In this document: one piece after another, positions 35,523 to 44,425 of the stretch
Layout of the letters: each line of letters begins with the position of its first letter
Numbering within the stretch: the stretch's first letter is position 1
From: Rheinheimera riviphila
GTDB lineage: Bacteria > Pseudomonadota > Gammaproteobacteria > Enterobacterales > Alteromonadaceae
DNA length: 64,000 nucleotides
Direction: 5' to 3'
Assembly: GCF_004005945.1 (NCBI RefSeq)
Contig: NZ_SACS01000017.1
Location: forward strand, 1-64,000
Notes under the pieces: generated by a model
Told to the model about the DNA's origin: nothing
Seen by the model: only the letters and a program-made list of their open reading frames with translations
The model's database searches: none
Translations under genes and position numbers: made by a program

Positions 35523-36200
35523 ATGCCATTTGCGCCACTCGCTGAATTCAGGTCTTTGCTCAGCCTGCCATGTTTGCTCGTCCGCTTTGATCTGACCTTG
35601 CACACCCCAGCCGATTTTGATTCGTTAGGTATTTTTTTCCCGCCGAGTCTGATGCAAGCCGTGCCAAACCGTCGTGCGGAATACCTTGCCGGTCGATGGT
35701 GTGCGCAGCAAACCATGGCACAACTCGGGATCCGGGATGTGCAGACCGGCACTGCAGAAAACCGCGCGCCATTGTGGCCATCGGGTGTTGTAGGGACAAT
35801 AACGCACAGTCATCATTTGGCGTTGGCGATGGTAGCGCGGGCAGATACTTGCCGTGGTATTGGCGCTGATATTGAATTTTACATGAGCCAACAGCAAGAG
35901 CTGGAACTACAGAGCACAGTGTTACATCCGTTTGAACAACCACAGTTTACGCTGCTCAGCCGCCAGCTTCGTTGTCCGTTGACCTTACTCTTTTCTGCCA
36001 AAGAAAGTATCTTTAAAGCACTTTATCCATCGGTAAATCAGTACTTTGGCTTTGAGGCCGCGGCTTTAACCGGCTTTAATGAAAGTTATCTGTGGTTTAG
36101 CATCACCACAGCCCTCAGTGCCGCAGTGCCTGCAGGCAGCAAAGTGACGGTTCGGTATCAGCTATTTGATGCATGGTTATGCACTGAATGTCAGTTTTGA
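35523..36200 (+). CDS. entD: 4'-phosphopantetheinyl transferase EntD
   Basis: A 225-residue EntD-type Sfp transferase: RRAEYLAGRWCA (CoA-binding arginine region), GVVGTITHS, GIGADIE with the Mg-binding Asp/Glu, and LFSAKESIFKALYP. It converts the apo carriers of EntB and the NRPSs to holo form, so it is essential for the pathway although encoded ~6 kb away from the biosynthetic operon. It is on the same strand as the receptor, 88 nt downstream. Confidence 0.92.
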   Translation: MPFAPLAEFRSLLSLPCLLVRFDLTLHTPADFDSLGIFFPPSLMQAVPNRRAEYLAGRWCAQQTMAQLGIRDVQTGTAENRAPLWPSGVVGTITHSHHLALAMVARADTCRGIGADIEFYMSQQQELELQSTVLHPFEQPQFTLLSRQLRCPLTLLFSAKESIFKALYPSVNQYFGFEAAALTGFNESYLWFSITTALSAAVPAGSKVTVRYQLFDAWLCTECQF

Positions 36201-36254
36201 CCTTCAGGGTGTCTTTGCTTACAGGCGCGCCGCATTGCTGCCAGAGCCTGACGA

Positions 36255-36401
36255 CTACAACCGCCGCCCCTGAATGACATCAACCAGAAACAGCACCACT
36301 GCAAACACCAGTAAAATGTGCAGCAAGTTGCCAATCGCCAGCGGGGATACAAAACCCAGCACCCATAAGATCAATAGAATTATTGCAATTGTTTTTAGCA
36401 T
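36255..36401 (-). CDS. Tiny membrane protein, lmo0937/DUF5670-like
   Basis: A 48-residue protein, almost entirely two hydrophobic helices (IAIILLILWVLGFVSP; LLHILLVFAVVLFLVDVIQG). The pattern with a short polar C-terminus resembles the lmo0937 family of stress-associated small membrane proteins. The start at 36401 is preferred to the upstream 36479, which adds a basic, non-conserved segment. Confidence 0.65.
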   Translation of the reverse strand: MLKTIAIILLILWVLGFVSPLAIGNLLHILLVFAVVLFLVDVIQGRRL

Positions 36402-36437
36402 GAATGGTCGTCGGTAATGAATAGAGGCACAGAGAGT

Positions 36438-36460
36438 GACGGCGAATTCGTTTCGCCGTC
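36438..36460. other. Hairpin between amylase and small membrane gene
   Basis: GACGGCGAA/TTCGCCGTC, 9-bp perfect stem with a 5-nt loop, with extra outer pairs (GCACAG/CTGTGC). Downstream of the GH13 stop on the minus strand; no T-tract, so a terminator or processing hairpin is only suggested. Confidence 0.4.
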
Positions 36461-36493
36461 TGTGCGGTGGCCAACACAAGCGTGAGATTGTTT

Positions 36494-38401
36494 TTACTGG
36501 CGCTGCAATACCACGGATCCCAAGGCAGGTAATTCGATGGTCAGGCGATGTTGCTTCGCCGGGTTGGTGCTCTGTTGATGTTGGCTGAAGAGGTCAGTAA
36601 AAACGACTGGCGCTGCAGATAGTTGCCAGGTTTTGATTAAATCAGCCGGCAATTGCAGGTTAAAACTGACTGGCTTTTCGGCAAAATTACTCACCACCAA
36701 CAGCTGCTGCTTGTCATCAAAGCGGGCAAAGCTGAGTTGTTGTTCGCTGTAGCCTGGGCTGGTTAGATTGAGCGGATGCAAAGACACGAACTCGCCTTTG
36801 AGGGCGCTGGCTTCACTGCTGAATTTCAGCAATTGCTGATAAAAAGCCCGCAAAGAAGCTTGTTCAGCCGTTAACCCACCGCCATCGTACTTGCCGCCAT
36901 TGAGCCAGCCCTGATGCGCCGGCACGCCAACATAATCAAAAATACTGGTTCTGCTCGGCTTGCCAAAACCGGCGTCCAAAGCACCGGCTTCACCGACTTC
37001 TTGACCAAAATACAATAAGGTTGGCGCTTTGCCGACTAACGTCGACACCACCATCGCTGGTTTGCCTTTTTCGGCAGCGCCTGCAAATTCCGGGCTGGCG
37101 ATACGCTGCTCGTCATGGTTTTCCAGAAACTTCAGCATATGTTGGTCGATATCAGCCACTTCAGCATGTTTAGCCAGTACTTCAGAGCTGGTACCTTTAC
37201 CTTGCATCAACAGTTTTAAGCTGTCGTAAAAACCGACTTTGTCGTACAGATAATCCATTTTTCCAAGCTGCACATAGTCGCGATATAACTGCGGTTGATA
37301 GACTTCTGCCAACAGCAACGCATCCGGGCTTTGCAATTTGATGCTGCTATTTAAAAAGCTCCAGAATTCTACCGGCACCATTTCAGCCATATCAAAGCGG
37401 AAACCATCAACGCCCATTTCCAGCCAGAATTTGGTGATATCGCGGAATTTTAACCAGGAATCGGGTAACTCTTTGCCTTGCCAGAAAGCGGCGTGTGCTG
37501 CGTGGTTTTTGTTGGCGTAGTCGGCGGGTAAACGCTCAAAATCGTAGCTGCCGTCCGGTTTGACGCCGTAGTTTATTTTCACCGTTTCATACCAGTCATT
37601 AAAATCGGGTTTGGCGGCGCGTGCGCCATTGCCGGTCCATTTGGCGGGCATTTCGGCGAATTTGCCATCTTTTAGTGGATGGGCTTCCGCGCCAAGTGGG
37701 GTAAATTCAGCTGGAATATCTGGCAGTTCGAAAGCCTGGCCCGGTACATAATAGAAGTTGTTGTGTTTGCTGTATTCCAGCGTTGTGTTGTCATCAGCGC
37801 CAAAATCGCGTACGTCTGTGGGTTTGCCCAGCGATTCGTAATGGCGCGCCACGTGGTTTGGCACGATGTCGATAATCACTTTGATACCGTGCTGATGCGC
37901 ACGTGTGATCAATGCCTTAAATTCATCGAGCCGTTTGGCAGGATCAACGGCTAAGTCTGGATTGACACTGTAATAATCTTTCACCGCATAAGGCGAACCG
38001 GCGCGGCCTTTAATCACGTCTGGATCGTCTGCGCTAATACCAAAAGCGCTGTAGTCGGCGACCAACCCATGGTGTGGCACGCCGGTGAGCCATAAATGCG
38101 ATACGCCCATGCCTTTTAGCGCAACAAGTGCAGCATCGTTAATATCATTAAATTTACCCACACCATTTTCTGCCGCGGTGCCAAAACGTTGATTGGTAGT
38201 ATTGCTGTTGCCAAATAACCGGGTAAAGGCTTGATAAACAACAATTTTGCCGCTGCTGTTGTTTGTGACAGCAGGGGTTGCTGCGGTGGCTGACAAAGGT
38301 GCTGCTATGGTTGCCGCCGGCTTGGCGTCGCTGGCTGGATTACAAGCCATAAGCGTCAAAGCTGTCGCAGAAATTAGTGCTAAACATCTGAATTTGTTCA
38401 T
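36494..38401 (-). CDS. GH13 alpha-amylase family lipoprotein
   Basis: A 635-residue protein with a lipobox (LTLMAC, Cys20) followed by a low-complexity Ala/Thr linker and a GH13 catalytic barrel. The four GH13 motifs are present: DIVPNH, GFRFDMAE (nucleophile Asp), LLLAEVYQP (acid/base Glu) and LENHDEQR. A C-terminal beta domain ends GSVVLQRQ. It should hydrolyse alpha-1,4-glucans or maltodextrins at the outer membrane or in the periplasm; the exact subfamily cannot be told by eye. No maltose transport genes are adjacent. Confidence 0.88.
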   Translation of the reverse strand: MNKFRCLALISATALTLMACNPASDAKPAATIAAPLSATAATPAVTNNSSGKIVVYQAFTRLFGNSNTTNQRFGTAAENGVGKFNDINDAALVALKGMGVSHLWLTGVPHHGLVADYSAFGISADDPDVIKGRAGSPYAVKDYYSVNPDLAVDPAKRLDEFKALITRAHQHGIKVIIDIVPNHVARHYESLGKPTDVRDFGADDNTTLEYSKHNNFYYVPGQAFELPDIPAEFTPLGAEAHPLKDGKFAEMPAKWTGNGARAAKPDFNDWYETVKINYGVKPDGSYDFERLPADYANKNHAAHAAFWQGKELPDSWLKFRDITKFWLEMGVDGFRFDMAEMVPVEFWSFLNSSIKLQSPDALLLAEVYQPQLYRDYVQLGKMDYLYDKVGFYDSLKLLMQGKGTSSEVLAKHAEVADIDQHMLKFLENHDEQRIASPEFAGAAEKGKPAMVVSTLVGKAPTLLYFGQEVGEAGALDAGFGKPSRTSIFDYVGVPAHQGWLNGGKYDGGGLTAEQASLRAFYQQLLKFSSEASALKGEFVSLHPLNLTSPGYSEQQLSFARFDDKQQLLVVSNFAEKPVSFNLQLPADLIKTWQLSAAPVVFTDLFSQHQQSTNPAKQHRLTIELPALGSVVLQRQ

Positions 38402-38535
38402 TTATTAGGTTCATCGCTGACATGTTTGGATTTATGCTAGCACAAAGGCCGCGGCCCGCGCCGATCCTGCATACGTTTGCATAATGAAGCCTGTCTGATG
38501 CAACAGCTGCGCTTCTGACGTGATCAAGGGTGCCG

Positions 38536-38811
38536 CTACTGGCTATATTGCTGATCAATCGCATAAATTTTATCAAGTAATTCGCGGTTGGCAGGATGAT
38601 CGGCTTCGGCAAAACTAACCTGACTTTCATTGGCCAGCACCAGCACTGCCTGTTGATAACCAAAATAGACATGATGACCAAAAAAACTCACGGCAACAGC
38701 CACGCCTTGCAACTGATAACCAACGCCAAACGGCGTGTCAGCAATACGGCCAAAATTCTCGGCTTTGGCAAAAATTCCCATCAATAGCCGCGGTGAGGGC
38801 AGGGCAGGCAT
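38536..38811 (-). CDS. Hypothetical protein, 91 residues
   Basis: An ordinary-looking small soluble protein with a beta-rich middle (YQLQGVAVAVSFFGHHVYFG) and a helical end. No family is recognised and neither ATG (38811 or 38781) has a good ribosome-binding site. It overlaps another, less protein-like frame, so the call is moderate. Confidence 0.45.
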   Translation of the reverse strand: MPALPSPRLLMGIFAKAENFGRIADTPFGVGYQLQGVAVAVSFFGHHVYFGYQQAVLVLANESQVSFAEADHPANRELLDKIYAIDQQYSQ

Positions 38812-38996
38812 GGCGACCGGGTCCGCTGGTTTGAAGTAAATTCAGTATGGCTAATTCTACAGCAGCTGTCACTCATTCGGGGGCGGCGCAATCGGTGAGC
38901 GGCTGGGCTAAAACGAGAGCTATGACGAGAGCTATAACCAGTGCTTGGGTTGCCGTGACGGACACAGCTGGTTATAGTCGGGAAAAAGGAGAAGTT

Positions 38997-39611
38997 ATGA
39001 AGTTTCAACGTACCGCTATATTTACCAGTTTGTTGTTGTCGGCTGGTGCTGTTTCTCACGCTCATGCCCACAACCATGCTGCCGCGCACCCGCTGCCAAC
39101 ATCACAACAGCAATTTTTCGACCAGATCAAAGCCTATTGCGGTCAGGCTTTTGCCGGCAAGCTGGTGAAAAGTAACGACAGCGATAAAGATATGCTGAGT
39201 AAAACCATGGTGATGCATGTGCGTGAATGCAGCGATACCGAGCTCAAAGTACCGTTTCATGTCGGTGACGATCATTCCAGAACCTGGGTGATTACCAAAA
39301 CCGAGCAAGGCCTGCGCTTAAAACACGATCACCGGCATCAAGACGGCACGTCCGATAAAGTCACCATGTACGGTGGCGATACATCAGCCCCTGGCACCGC
39401 CAACAAACAAGCTTTTCCGGTGGATCAACATTCCAAAACCATGTTCGCTGCCAACAAGATGCAAGCCTCTACCGGTAACACCTGGTTTGTCGAAATTATC
39501 CCCGGCAAAGTGTACCGTTATGGCTTAAAACGTGAAGGCCGTGAATTTGAAGTTGAATTTGATTTAACCAAGCCAGTAGCGACACCGCCGACGCCTTGGG
39601 GACATCAATAA
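38997..39611 (+). CDS. Secreted protein with His-rich N-terminus, unknown function
   Basis: A 204-residue product. The signal peptide (MKFQRTAIFTSLLLSAGAVSHA) is followed at once by a His-rich stretch (HAHNHAAAHP). The mature part is polar, with two cysteines (CGQ; RECSD) and many histidines (KHDHRHQDG), which could bind metal, but no known domain is recognised. The ATG at 38997 has AAGGAGAA 5-10 nt upstream; the frame extends further upstream without a start signal. Confidence 0.7.
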   Translation: MKFQRTAIFTSLLLSAGAVSHAHAHNHAAAHPLPTSQQQFFDQIKAYCGQAFAGKLVKSNDSDKDMLSKTMVMHVRECSDTELKVPFHVGDDHSRTWVITKTEQGLRLKHDHRHQDGTSDKVTMYGGDTSAPGTANKQAFPVDQHSKTMFAANKMQASTGNTWFVEIIPGKVYRYGLKREGREFEVEFDLTKPVATPPTPWGHQ

Positions 39612-39626
39612 ATCATGGCTTTATTG

Positions 39627-39649
39627 AGCCTGCCGCAAAGTGGCAGGCT
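39627..39649. terminator. Hairpin after the His-rich secreted protein
   Basis: AGCCTGCC/GGCAGGCT, an 8-bp perfect stem with a 7-nt loop, 15 nt after the stop. No T-tract follows, so efficiency as a terminator is uncertain. Confidence 0.4.
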
Positions 39650-39820
39650 GAGGCCAAGCCAAAGCGCGCTGCGTCAGACAGACTAGCCAAGAGCTCCGCC
39701 ACTGCGTTACCATCGGCGCACCGCGCGGTGAGCCTCACACCAAAGAATGTTCAGCATTCGGTGCTGCCAACTGCAAGCGGCCATTCTAATAAAATTCGAA
39801 TAACAACCATGGAGCTTTGA

Positions 39821-41545
39821 ATGAAAGCGAATTTTTGGTTTTCAGGAACAACGCTGGCGCTGACCACCTGCCTTGGCCTGGCTGCTTGTTCTGAGCCGCC
39901 AAAGCCGACTGAGCAGGCTGCTCAAACAACACCAGCGACAACACCTGCTGCTGCCGAAGCAGCACCAGCCACTGCGTTAGTTGACACTTTGATGAACCCA
40001 AAACTGGGCGAATACATCAAAACCTTATCTTCAGATGAATTTCAAGGCCGCGCGCCAGCCACCAAAGGCGAAGAGCTAACGCTGGCGTATATCTCGGAAC
40101 ACTTTAAAAAAATCGGCTTAAAGCCACTGTCCGGCGACAGTTTTGTCCAGCCAGTGCAGTTGGTACAAATTGACCCGAAAGAAGTGTCCAGCATGACGTT
40201 CACGGGCGAAAAAGCCCCGGCAGCATTTAAATATCGTGAGCAAATGTTCACCTGGACCACCCGCGTCACCGAACTTTCAGAAGTGAAAGAATCTGAGATG
40301 GTGTTTGTCGGTTACGGCATTGTGGCACCGGAATATAACTGGAACGACTACGAAGGCCTGGACGTGAAAGGCAAAACCGTGGTGATGTTCGTCAACGATC
40401 CGGGTTTTGCCACCAAGGATCCAAACCTGTTCACCGGCGACGCCATGACCTACTACGGTCGCTGGACTTACAAGTTTGAAGAAGCGGCCCGTCAAGGCGC
40501 TGCGATGGCACTCATCGTCCACGAAACTGATGCTGCCTCTTATGGCTGGCATGTGGTCGCCGGCGGTTCTGCCACCAAATTTGACCTGATCAACCCAAAT
40601 AAAAACGCCGATCGCGCCGCCATTGAAGGCTGGGTAACCACAGAATCTGCGCAGACGTTGTTTGCCGGTGTGGGTGAAACCATTGATTCAATGCGTAAAA
40701 AAGCCCTGAGCAAAGACTTCACGCCAGTGCCACTCAATATCAAAGCTTCAGTGAGCGTGAAAAACAACGTGCGTGAGCTGACCTCAGGCAACGTCGCTGG
40801 TTTTATTGAAGGCAGCGAAAAACCGGATGAAGTAGTGCTATATATGGCGCACTGGGATCACCTGGGCGTTGATTTTTCTAACCCGAAAAACAAAGTGTTT
40901 AACGGCGCAGTCGACAACGCATCCGGCACCGGCGGCCTGATGGCGCTGGCCGAATATTACGCTTCCCAGCCAAAACCAAAACGCAGCGTGGCTTTTATCG
41001 CAGTGACTGCGGAAGAACGTGGTCTGCTGGGCTCAGCCTGGTATGCGAAAAACCCATTGTTCCCACTGAATAAAACTGTCGCTGGCATCAACATGGACGT
41101 GATGAACGTCAATGGCCCGATGAAAGATATGGTGGTGGTCGGCAAGGGCAATTCTGAGCTGGAAGTGATTTTAGAGAAATACACCAAAGAGCAGGGCCGT
41201 TATATCGCGCCAGAGCCGAATCCGGCAGCAGGTTCATACTACCGCTCAGACCACTTCAACCTGGCTAAAGCCGGCGTACCAATGCTGTACGCCAAAGGCG
41301 GTGTTGATAGCGTCGCCAATGGTAAAGAATGGGGTTTGGCGCAAGCGAAAAACTTCAACACCTGTTGCTACCACAAAGTAGAAGACGAATATAACGAAAA
41401 CTGGGACTTGTCCGGCGCCCAGCAAGACTTATTCCTGTACTACCGGGTGGGTGCTGAGTTGGCGAACTCCGACGCCTGGCCGAATTGGTACGAAGGCAAA
41501 GAGTTCCGCGCAGCGCGGGATGCTTCTCGGGCTGACGTTAAGTAA
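39821..41545 (+). CDS. M28 family zinc peptidase, lipoprotein, with PA domain
   Basis: A 574-residue lipoprotein (lipobox LAAC, Cys ~23; Thr/Ala/Pro linker). A protease-associated insert (~110-290) precedes the M28 core. Zinc ligands are seen in AHWDH (~343), VDNASG (Asp), TAEERG (catalytic and ligand Glu), NMDVMN (Asp) and YRSDHF (His). Such enzymes remove N-terminal residues from peptides in the periplasm or at the cell surface. A strong terminator follows. A close paralogue is encoded at 48193-49887. Confidence 0.92.
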   Translation: MKANFWFSGTTLALTTCLGLAACSEPPKPTEQAAQTTPATTPAAAEAAPATALVDTLMNPKLGEYIKTLSSDEFQGRAPATKGEELTLAYISEHFKKIGLKPLSGDSFVQPVQLVQIDPKEVSSMTFTGEKAPAAFKYREQMFTWTTRVTELSEVKESEMVFVGYGIVAPEYNWNDYEGLDVKGKTVVMFVNDPGFATKDPNLFTGDAMTYYGRWTYKFEEAARQGAAMALIVHETDAASYGWHVVAGGSATKFDLINPNKNADRAAIEGWVTTESAQTLFAGVGETIDSMRKKALSKDFTPVPLNIKASVSVKNNVRELTSGNVAGFIEGSEKPDEVVLYMAHWDHLGVDFSNPKNKVFNGAVDNASGTGGLMALAEYYASQPKPKRSVAFIAVTAEERGLLGSAWYAKNPLFPLNKTVAGINMDVMNVNGPMKDMVVVGKGNSELEVILEKYTKEQGRYIAPEPNPAAGSYYRSDHFNLAKAGVPMLYAKGGVDSVANGKEWGLAQAKNFNTCCYHKVEDEYNENWDLSGAQQDLFLYYRVGAELANSDAWPNWYEGKEFRAARDASRADVK

Positions 41546-41575
41546 CAGTTTCGGCTGTGTTGTTCGCCATTTTTT

Positions 41576-41616
41576 AAAAGCCGGAGTTTGCTTTGCATGT
41601 TCCGGCTTTTTTATTT
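41576..41616 (+). terminator. Rho-independent terminator of the first M28 gene
   Basis: AAAAGCCGGA/TCCGGCTTTT (10-bp perfect stem) with a 15-nt loop, followed by further T residues, 31 nt after the stop. Confidence 0.88.
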
Positions 41617-41663
41617 GTTGGCAAACAATGGATGCTGTGTTTTTCGATTGCCAATCCGGGCTG

Positions 41664-41897
41664 GTTTTAAAAGCGTTTCGCCTGTGGCGAGTATCTTTCT
41701 TTTGCTTCGCCAAAAGAAAGATACCAAAGAAAAGGCGACCCCGGATCGCTCGAAAGCCCGCAATAAAATCAACAGTTTGAGGCGCCGACAAAACTCGCGG
41801 TTCGCTACCGTCGAACCGCTCAAACAGTTGTCGGCTTAAAACCTCAAACAGTCGATTTTAAAGCGGCTCGCTTTACGGGGATGAAGAGCAAAAGCTT
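41664..41897 (+). repeat. Structured ~234-bp repeat, left copy
   Basis: Inverted relative to the copy at 42861-43093. From left to right: CGCC/GGCG mini-stem; a perfect 14-bp hairpin (GTATCTTTCTTTTG/CAAAAGAAAGATAC, 41691-41724, loop CTTCGC); a conserved block (41733-41760, GGCGACCCCGG...AAAGCC); then a nested long stem with GTTTGAGG/CCTCAAAC, GCCGACAA/TTGTCGGC (41784-41791 with 41828-41835) and GCGGTTCG/CGAACCGC (41797-41819). No coding frame of substance. The stems differ in sequence from the other copy yet pair perfectly, so the fold rather than the sequence appears to be kept. Confidence 0.85.
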
Positions 41898-41956
41898 ACT
41901 TTCGGATTATCCCCTTTGAGCGAAATTCGGAAATTCAACTTAGTTTTGTTCTGACC

Positions 41957-42598
41957 CTAAAATTTACAATTAGCATTATCTTCCAAATAAGCACCAAAGG
42001 CGTTCCAAGTTTCAAGTACTGTAACCTTCAAAAATTGAGATACAGCATCTATGGATTGACCTGCAAGTAGGGCAGTTGTATTAAACCCTTGAGTACTGGA
42101 GCCGACTTCCATTTGTATGGAGCCTTTTCCGAGAGCATGTGCTACACCATCTATGGGATTTGTATATCCAGTAAATAACCCTTTCAGGAACCCACAAAGG
42201 CCCGAGTTTCTATTAAGTATTTCTAGATGAACTCGAGCGTGTATTACAAGGTTATTCAATTGGGATATTGTGGAATTAATCTCGCCAATTACTTTTGAAC
42301 GGATACATCCAGTATAAAAATAGTTATTCGTTATAATTCTGATGTCTTTTTCAAGGTAATCGTTGCCAGTCATGCATTGTTGACATTGTCTACGTAATTC
42401 AAGTTCGATTTGTGAAATTATACCATCAAGCCTCTTTTGAACTTGCACTACATCAAGGTTACTGAGTACCTGTAATGATTGCTTTTGTTCCCCGTTTGGT
42501 TCACTAAGATGTTTTGCGGCACCGGATAAAAATTCAGCATTGAATGCTGCCAGTAATTCTCCGATCTCCTTCTGGAACTTGTCTGGATTCCAAGACAC
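41957..42598 (-). CDS. Orphan protein between structured repeats, unknown function
   Basis: A 213-residue protein with no signal peptide; largely helical in composition, with several cysteines (RRQCQQC pair ~70) and a glycine-rich, weakly hydrophobic segment (~150-190: GFLKGLFTG, VAHALGKGS, TALLAGQSID). No family is recognised. Its DNA is visibly more A+T-rich than the neighbourhood, and it is the only gene between two inverted copies of a structured repeat, which suggests it was acquired as a unit. It should be intact: start and stop are clean and composition is protein-like. Confidence 0.65.
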   Translation of the reverse strand: MSWNPDKFQKEIGELLAAFNAEFLSGAAKHLSEPNGEQKQSLQVLSNLDVVQVQKRLDGIISQIELELRRQCQQCMTGNDYLEKDIRIITNNYFYTGCIRSKVIGEINSTISQLNNLVIHARVHLEILNRNSGLCGFLKGLFTGYTNPIDGVAHALGKGSIQMEVGSSTQGFNTTALLAGQSIDAVSQFLKVTVLETWNAFGAYLEDNANCKF

Positions 42599-42860
42599 GA
42601 TACTCCTCCCCGTAGATTTAGCAGTATGTTTTCAACAGGCACGGAACCCATGACTTCAGTAATTTCTCATATTAATCGATGTTTCAACTTAAAAGTTTTT
42701 ATTCATACTTTCAACTGCCTATCAGCACCAGTTGTGACTACGGGAGTGAGAAAGGCAGTGGGATGTCTGCGAAATGCAGCAAATTATTCAGGCTTTGGCG
42801 CATGGAAATCTTCCGTGCAAAAGTCCAGATTATAAACGTTTGATTCAAGTTTGAAGTGTG

Positions 42861-43093
42861 AAGCTAAGCGCTTTTCCGCCCCTTAAAGCGAGCCGGATGT
42901 TTGGCCGGTTTTGAGGTTTTAAAACTGCGCACTGTTTGAGCGGTTCGACGTTAGCGAACCGCGAGTTTGCGCAGTTGCCTCAAAATCGAGACAAACTTCC
43001 GGGCTTTCGAGCGATCCGGGGTCGCCTTTTGTTGGTTACTTATTTTGGCGAAGCAAAATAAGTAACTCGCCATCGGCGAAACGCTTTTTAAAC
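42861..43093 (-). repeat. Structured ~233-bp repeat, right copy (inverted)
   Basis: Read on the minus strand it matches the left copy block by block. The first hairpin is GTTACTTATTTTG/CAAAATAAGTAAC (43035-43066, same CTTCGC loop on the minus strand), the shared GGCGACCCCGG...AAAGCC block follows, then nested stems TTTTGAGG/CCTCAAAA, AACTGCGCA/TGCGCAGTT and the shared GCGGTTCG/CGAACCGC tip. Unpaired and tip segments are conserved; helical segments have changed on both strands together. Confidence 0.85.
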
Positions 43094-43193
43094 AATCAAA
43101 GCAGCAGCTTTGCCACTAAGGCACTCAGCTGTGACTTTCAGCAACCGACTGATACACTAATCCGCATCTATCTATGCCAAAAAGGTCTCATCA

Positions 43194-43856
43194 ATGCGCC
43201 TATTTTCCCTACTATTCATCCTCTGCTGCATGCCAATATCGCTGATTGCAACTGAGCAAGACCACCAACAAGACCACAAACAGCATAGCTATATGGGCAG
43301 CCATGGCATGGTGTTATTTGCTGCGGGTGATACCGTGCTGGCTTCCCATCTGCCGCTGTACCGGGCGCCGCATGATTATCAGTTGGTGTATCAGTTGGCA
43401 CTGCCGGCTGCCGAACAGCAGGCGGTGTTGGCGTTATTGCGTGATGGCCAGCAACTGACGCTGCTGCCGCAAAATTTTGATCTGCGTCTGCTAATTGAAG
43501 GCAAGACTTTTGACATCGGTGCTGCGGTGTATCAGGGGCATTTTGAACGGGGTGGCCGTTTATGGCTGGACAATATTCAGCTCACTTTTGCCCGTCAGTT
43601 ATACCGTCGGCCGTTACAGCAATTAAGCGTTGCAACGAACGCCCGGTATGATGTGTTCAGTGTTGCGAACAGCCATTTTTTACTGCATCGCATCGCTGCT
43701 GCGCCTAGTTTTGATCAGATTTTACAGTTACCGGAATTACCGGCAACGCCGGTCACTCTGGCTACCACTGACGGCGCAGCCACGTTACAGCTGCTGAAGG
43801 CGATGGGTATTTCTGCCACACAGCTGTATCTGGAAACCGCAGATCTAAGTCAGTAA
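43194..43856 (+). CDS. Exported protein of unknown function
   Basis: A 220-residue product with a signal peptide (MRLFSLLFILCCMPISLIA) followed by a His-rich segment and the striking motif MGSHGMVLFAAGDTVLASHLPLY (too regular to be chance; it recalls a family of uncharacterised marine proteobacterial proteins). The remainder is beta-rich. No catalytic signature is recognised. It converges with the YdeI-like gene 17 nt away. Confidence 0.7.
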   Translation: MRLFSLLFILCCMPISLIATEQDHQQDHKQHSYMGSHGMVLFAAGDTVLASHLPLYRAPHDYQLVYQLALPAAEQQAVLALLRDGQQLTLLPQNFDLRLLIEGKTFDIGAAVYQGHFERGGRLWLDNIQLTFARQLYRRPLQQLSVATNARYDVFSVANSHFLLHRIAAAPSFDQILQLPELPATPVTLATTDGAATLQLLKAMGISATQLYLETADLSQ

Positions 43857-43873
43857 CCACACAAACAACAGTG

Positions 43874-44425
43874 CTAGTCCGCCGCCTTTGGCGCGCAAAA
43901 GGCTTTGCTGTAAAACCCTGAGGGATCAAAACAACAAACCCGCCGCTGGCCGGAGCTGAGCTTGTCACAAGCCTCGACAATCCGTTTCTGCCGGGTTTTG
44001 GCTTGTTTGGCTGACGTTACCCAGTGGATCCAATCCAGCCGGGCGAGGGGCGTGGTGTCGTCCCAAACCGCCCGGGCCGCAGGTGCAGCTTGTAGCGCGT
44101 GATACAAATCCGTCGGAATTTCCGGTTCCGGCTCTGCTGCCACCGACCTGATTTCAAACCTGGCAATATCGCCGAAGTTTAAGCCCGCGGTTTTGAGTAA
44201 ATCCTCGTTCAGCCGCAGCCAATGACTTAATTGTCCATCCGGCTCCAGCGTGGCCTGGAAGGCATGACCGTTGATGGAGCCTTCAATGGAGGTCCTGCCA
44301 CGCCTTGGAAGTTTGGCACTGGCGAATTCGGGCAAAACAACAAAAGCCCACAAATTATCACCATCTGGTTGGGCCGGACGCCGTAGTATTTCTTCAAACT
44401 GCGATGTTGTGTCTTGTTGGGTCAT
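43874..44425 (-). CDS. YdeI/OmpD-associated family protein (DUF1905 plus OmdA)
   Basis: A 183-residue cytosolic protein with an N-terminal DUF1905 beta-barrel-like domain (~20-95; SIEGSINGHAFQATLEPDG, LNEDLLKTAGLNFGD) and a C-terminal YdeI/OmdA helical domain (IPTDLYHALQAAP, ARLDWIHWVTSAKQAKTRQKRI). The biochemical role of the family is unsettled. The C-terminal ~30 residues (CCFDPSG...) are an extension beyond the usual end. Confidence 0.82.
   Translation of the reverse strand: MTQQDTTSQFEEILRRPAQPDGDNLWAFVVLPEFASAKLPRRGRTSIEGSINGHAFQATLEPDGQLSHWLRLNEDLLKTAGLNFGDIARFEIRSVAAEPEPEIPTDLYHALQAAPAARAVWDDTTPLARLDWIHWVTSAKQAKTRQKRIVEACDKLSSGQRRVCCFDPSGFYSKAFCAPKAAD

Noticed and set aside
38340-38681. 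Minus-strand frame of 113 codons near the GH13 start
   Set aside because: It overlaps both the GH13 signal peptide and the small hypothetical gene, and its product has no protein-like pattern.
41588-41839. Open frames on both strands across the left structured repeat
   Set aside because: They exist only because the inverted arms are open by chance; the products are basic and differ between the two repeat copies.
41664-43093. Inverted repeats considered as the ends of an insertion sequence
   Set aside because: The gene between them has no transposase motifs, and the repeats are far longer than IS termini and carry internal folds; a cassette moved in trans remains possible.
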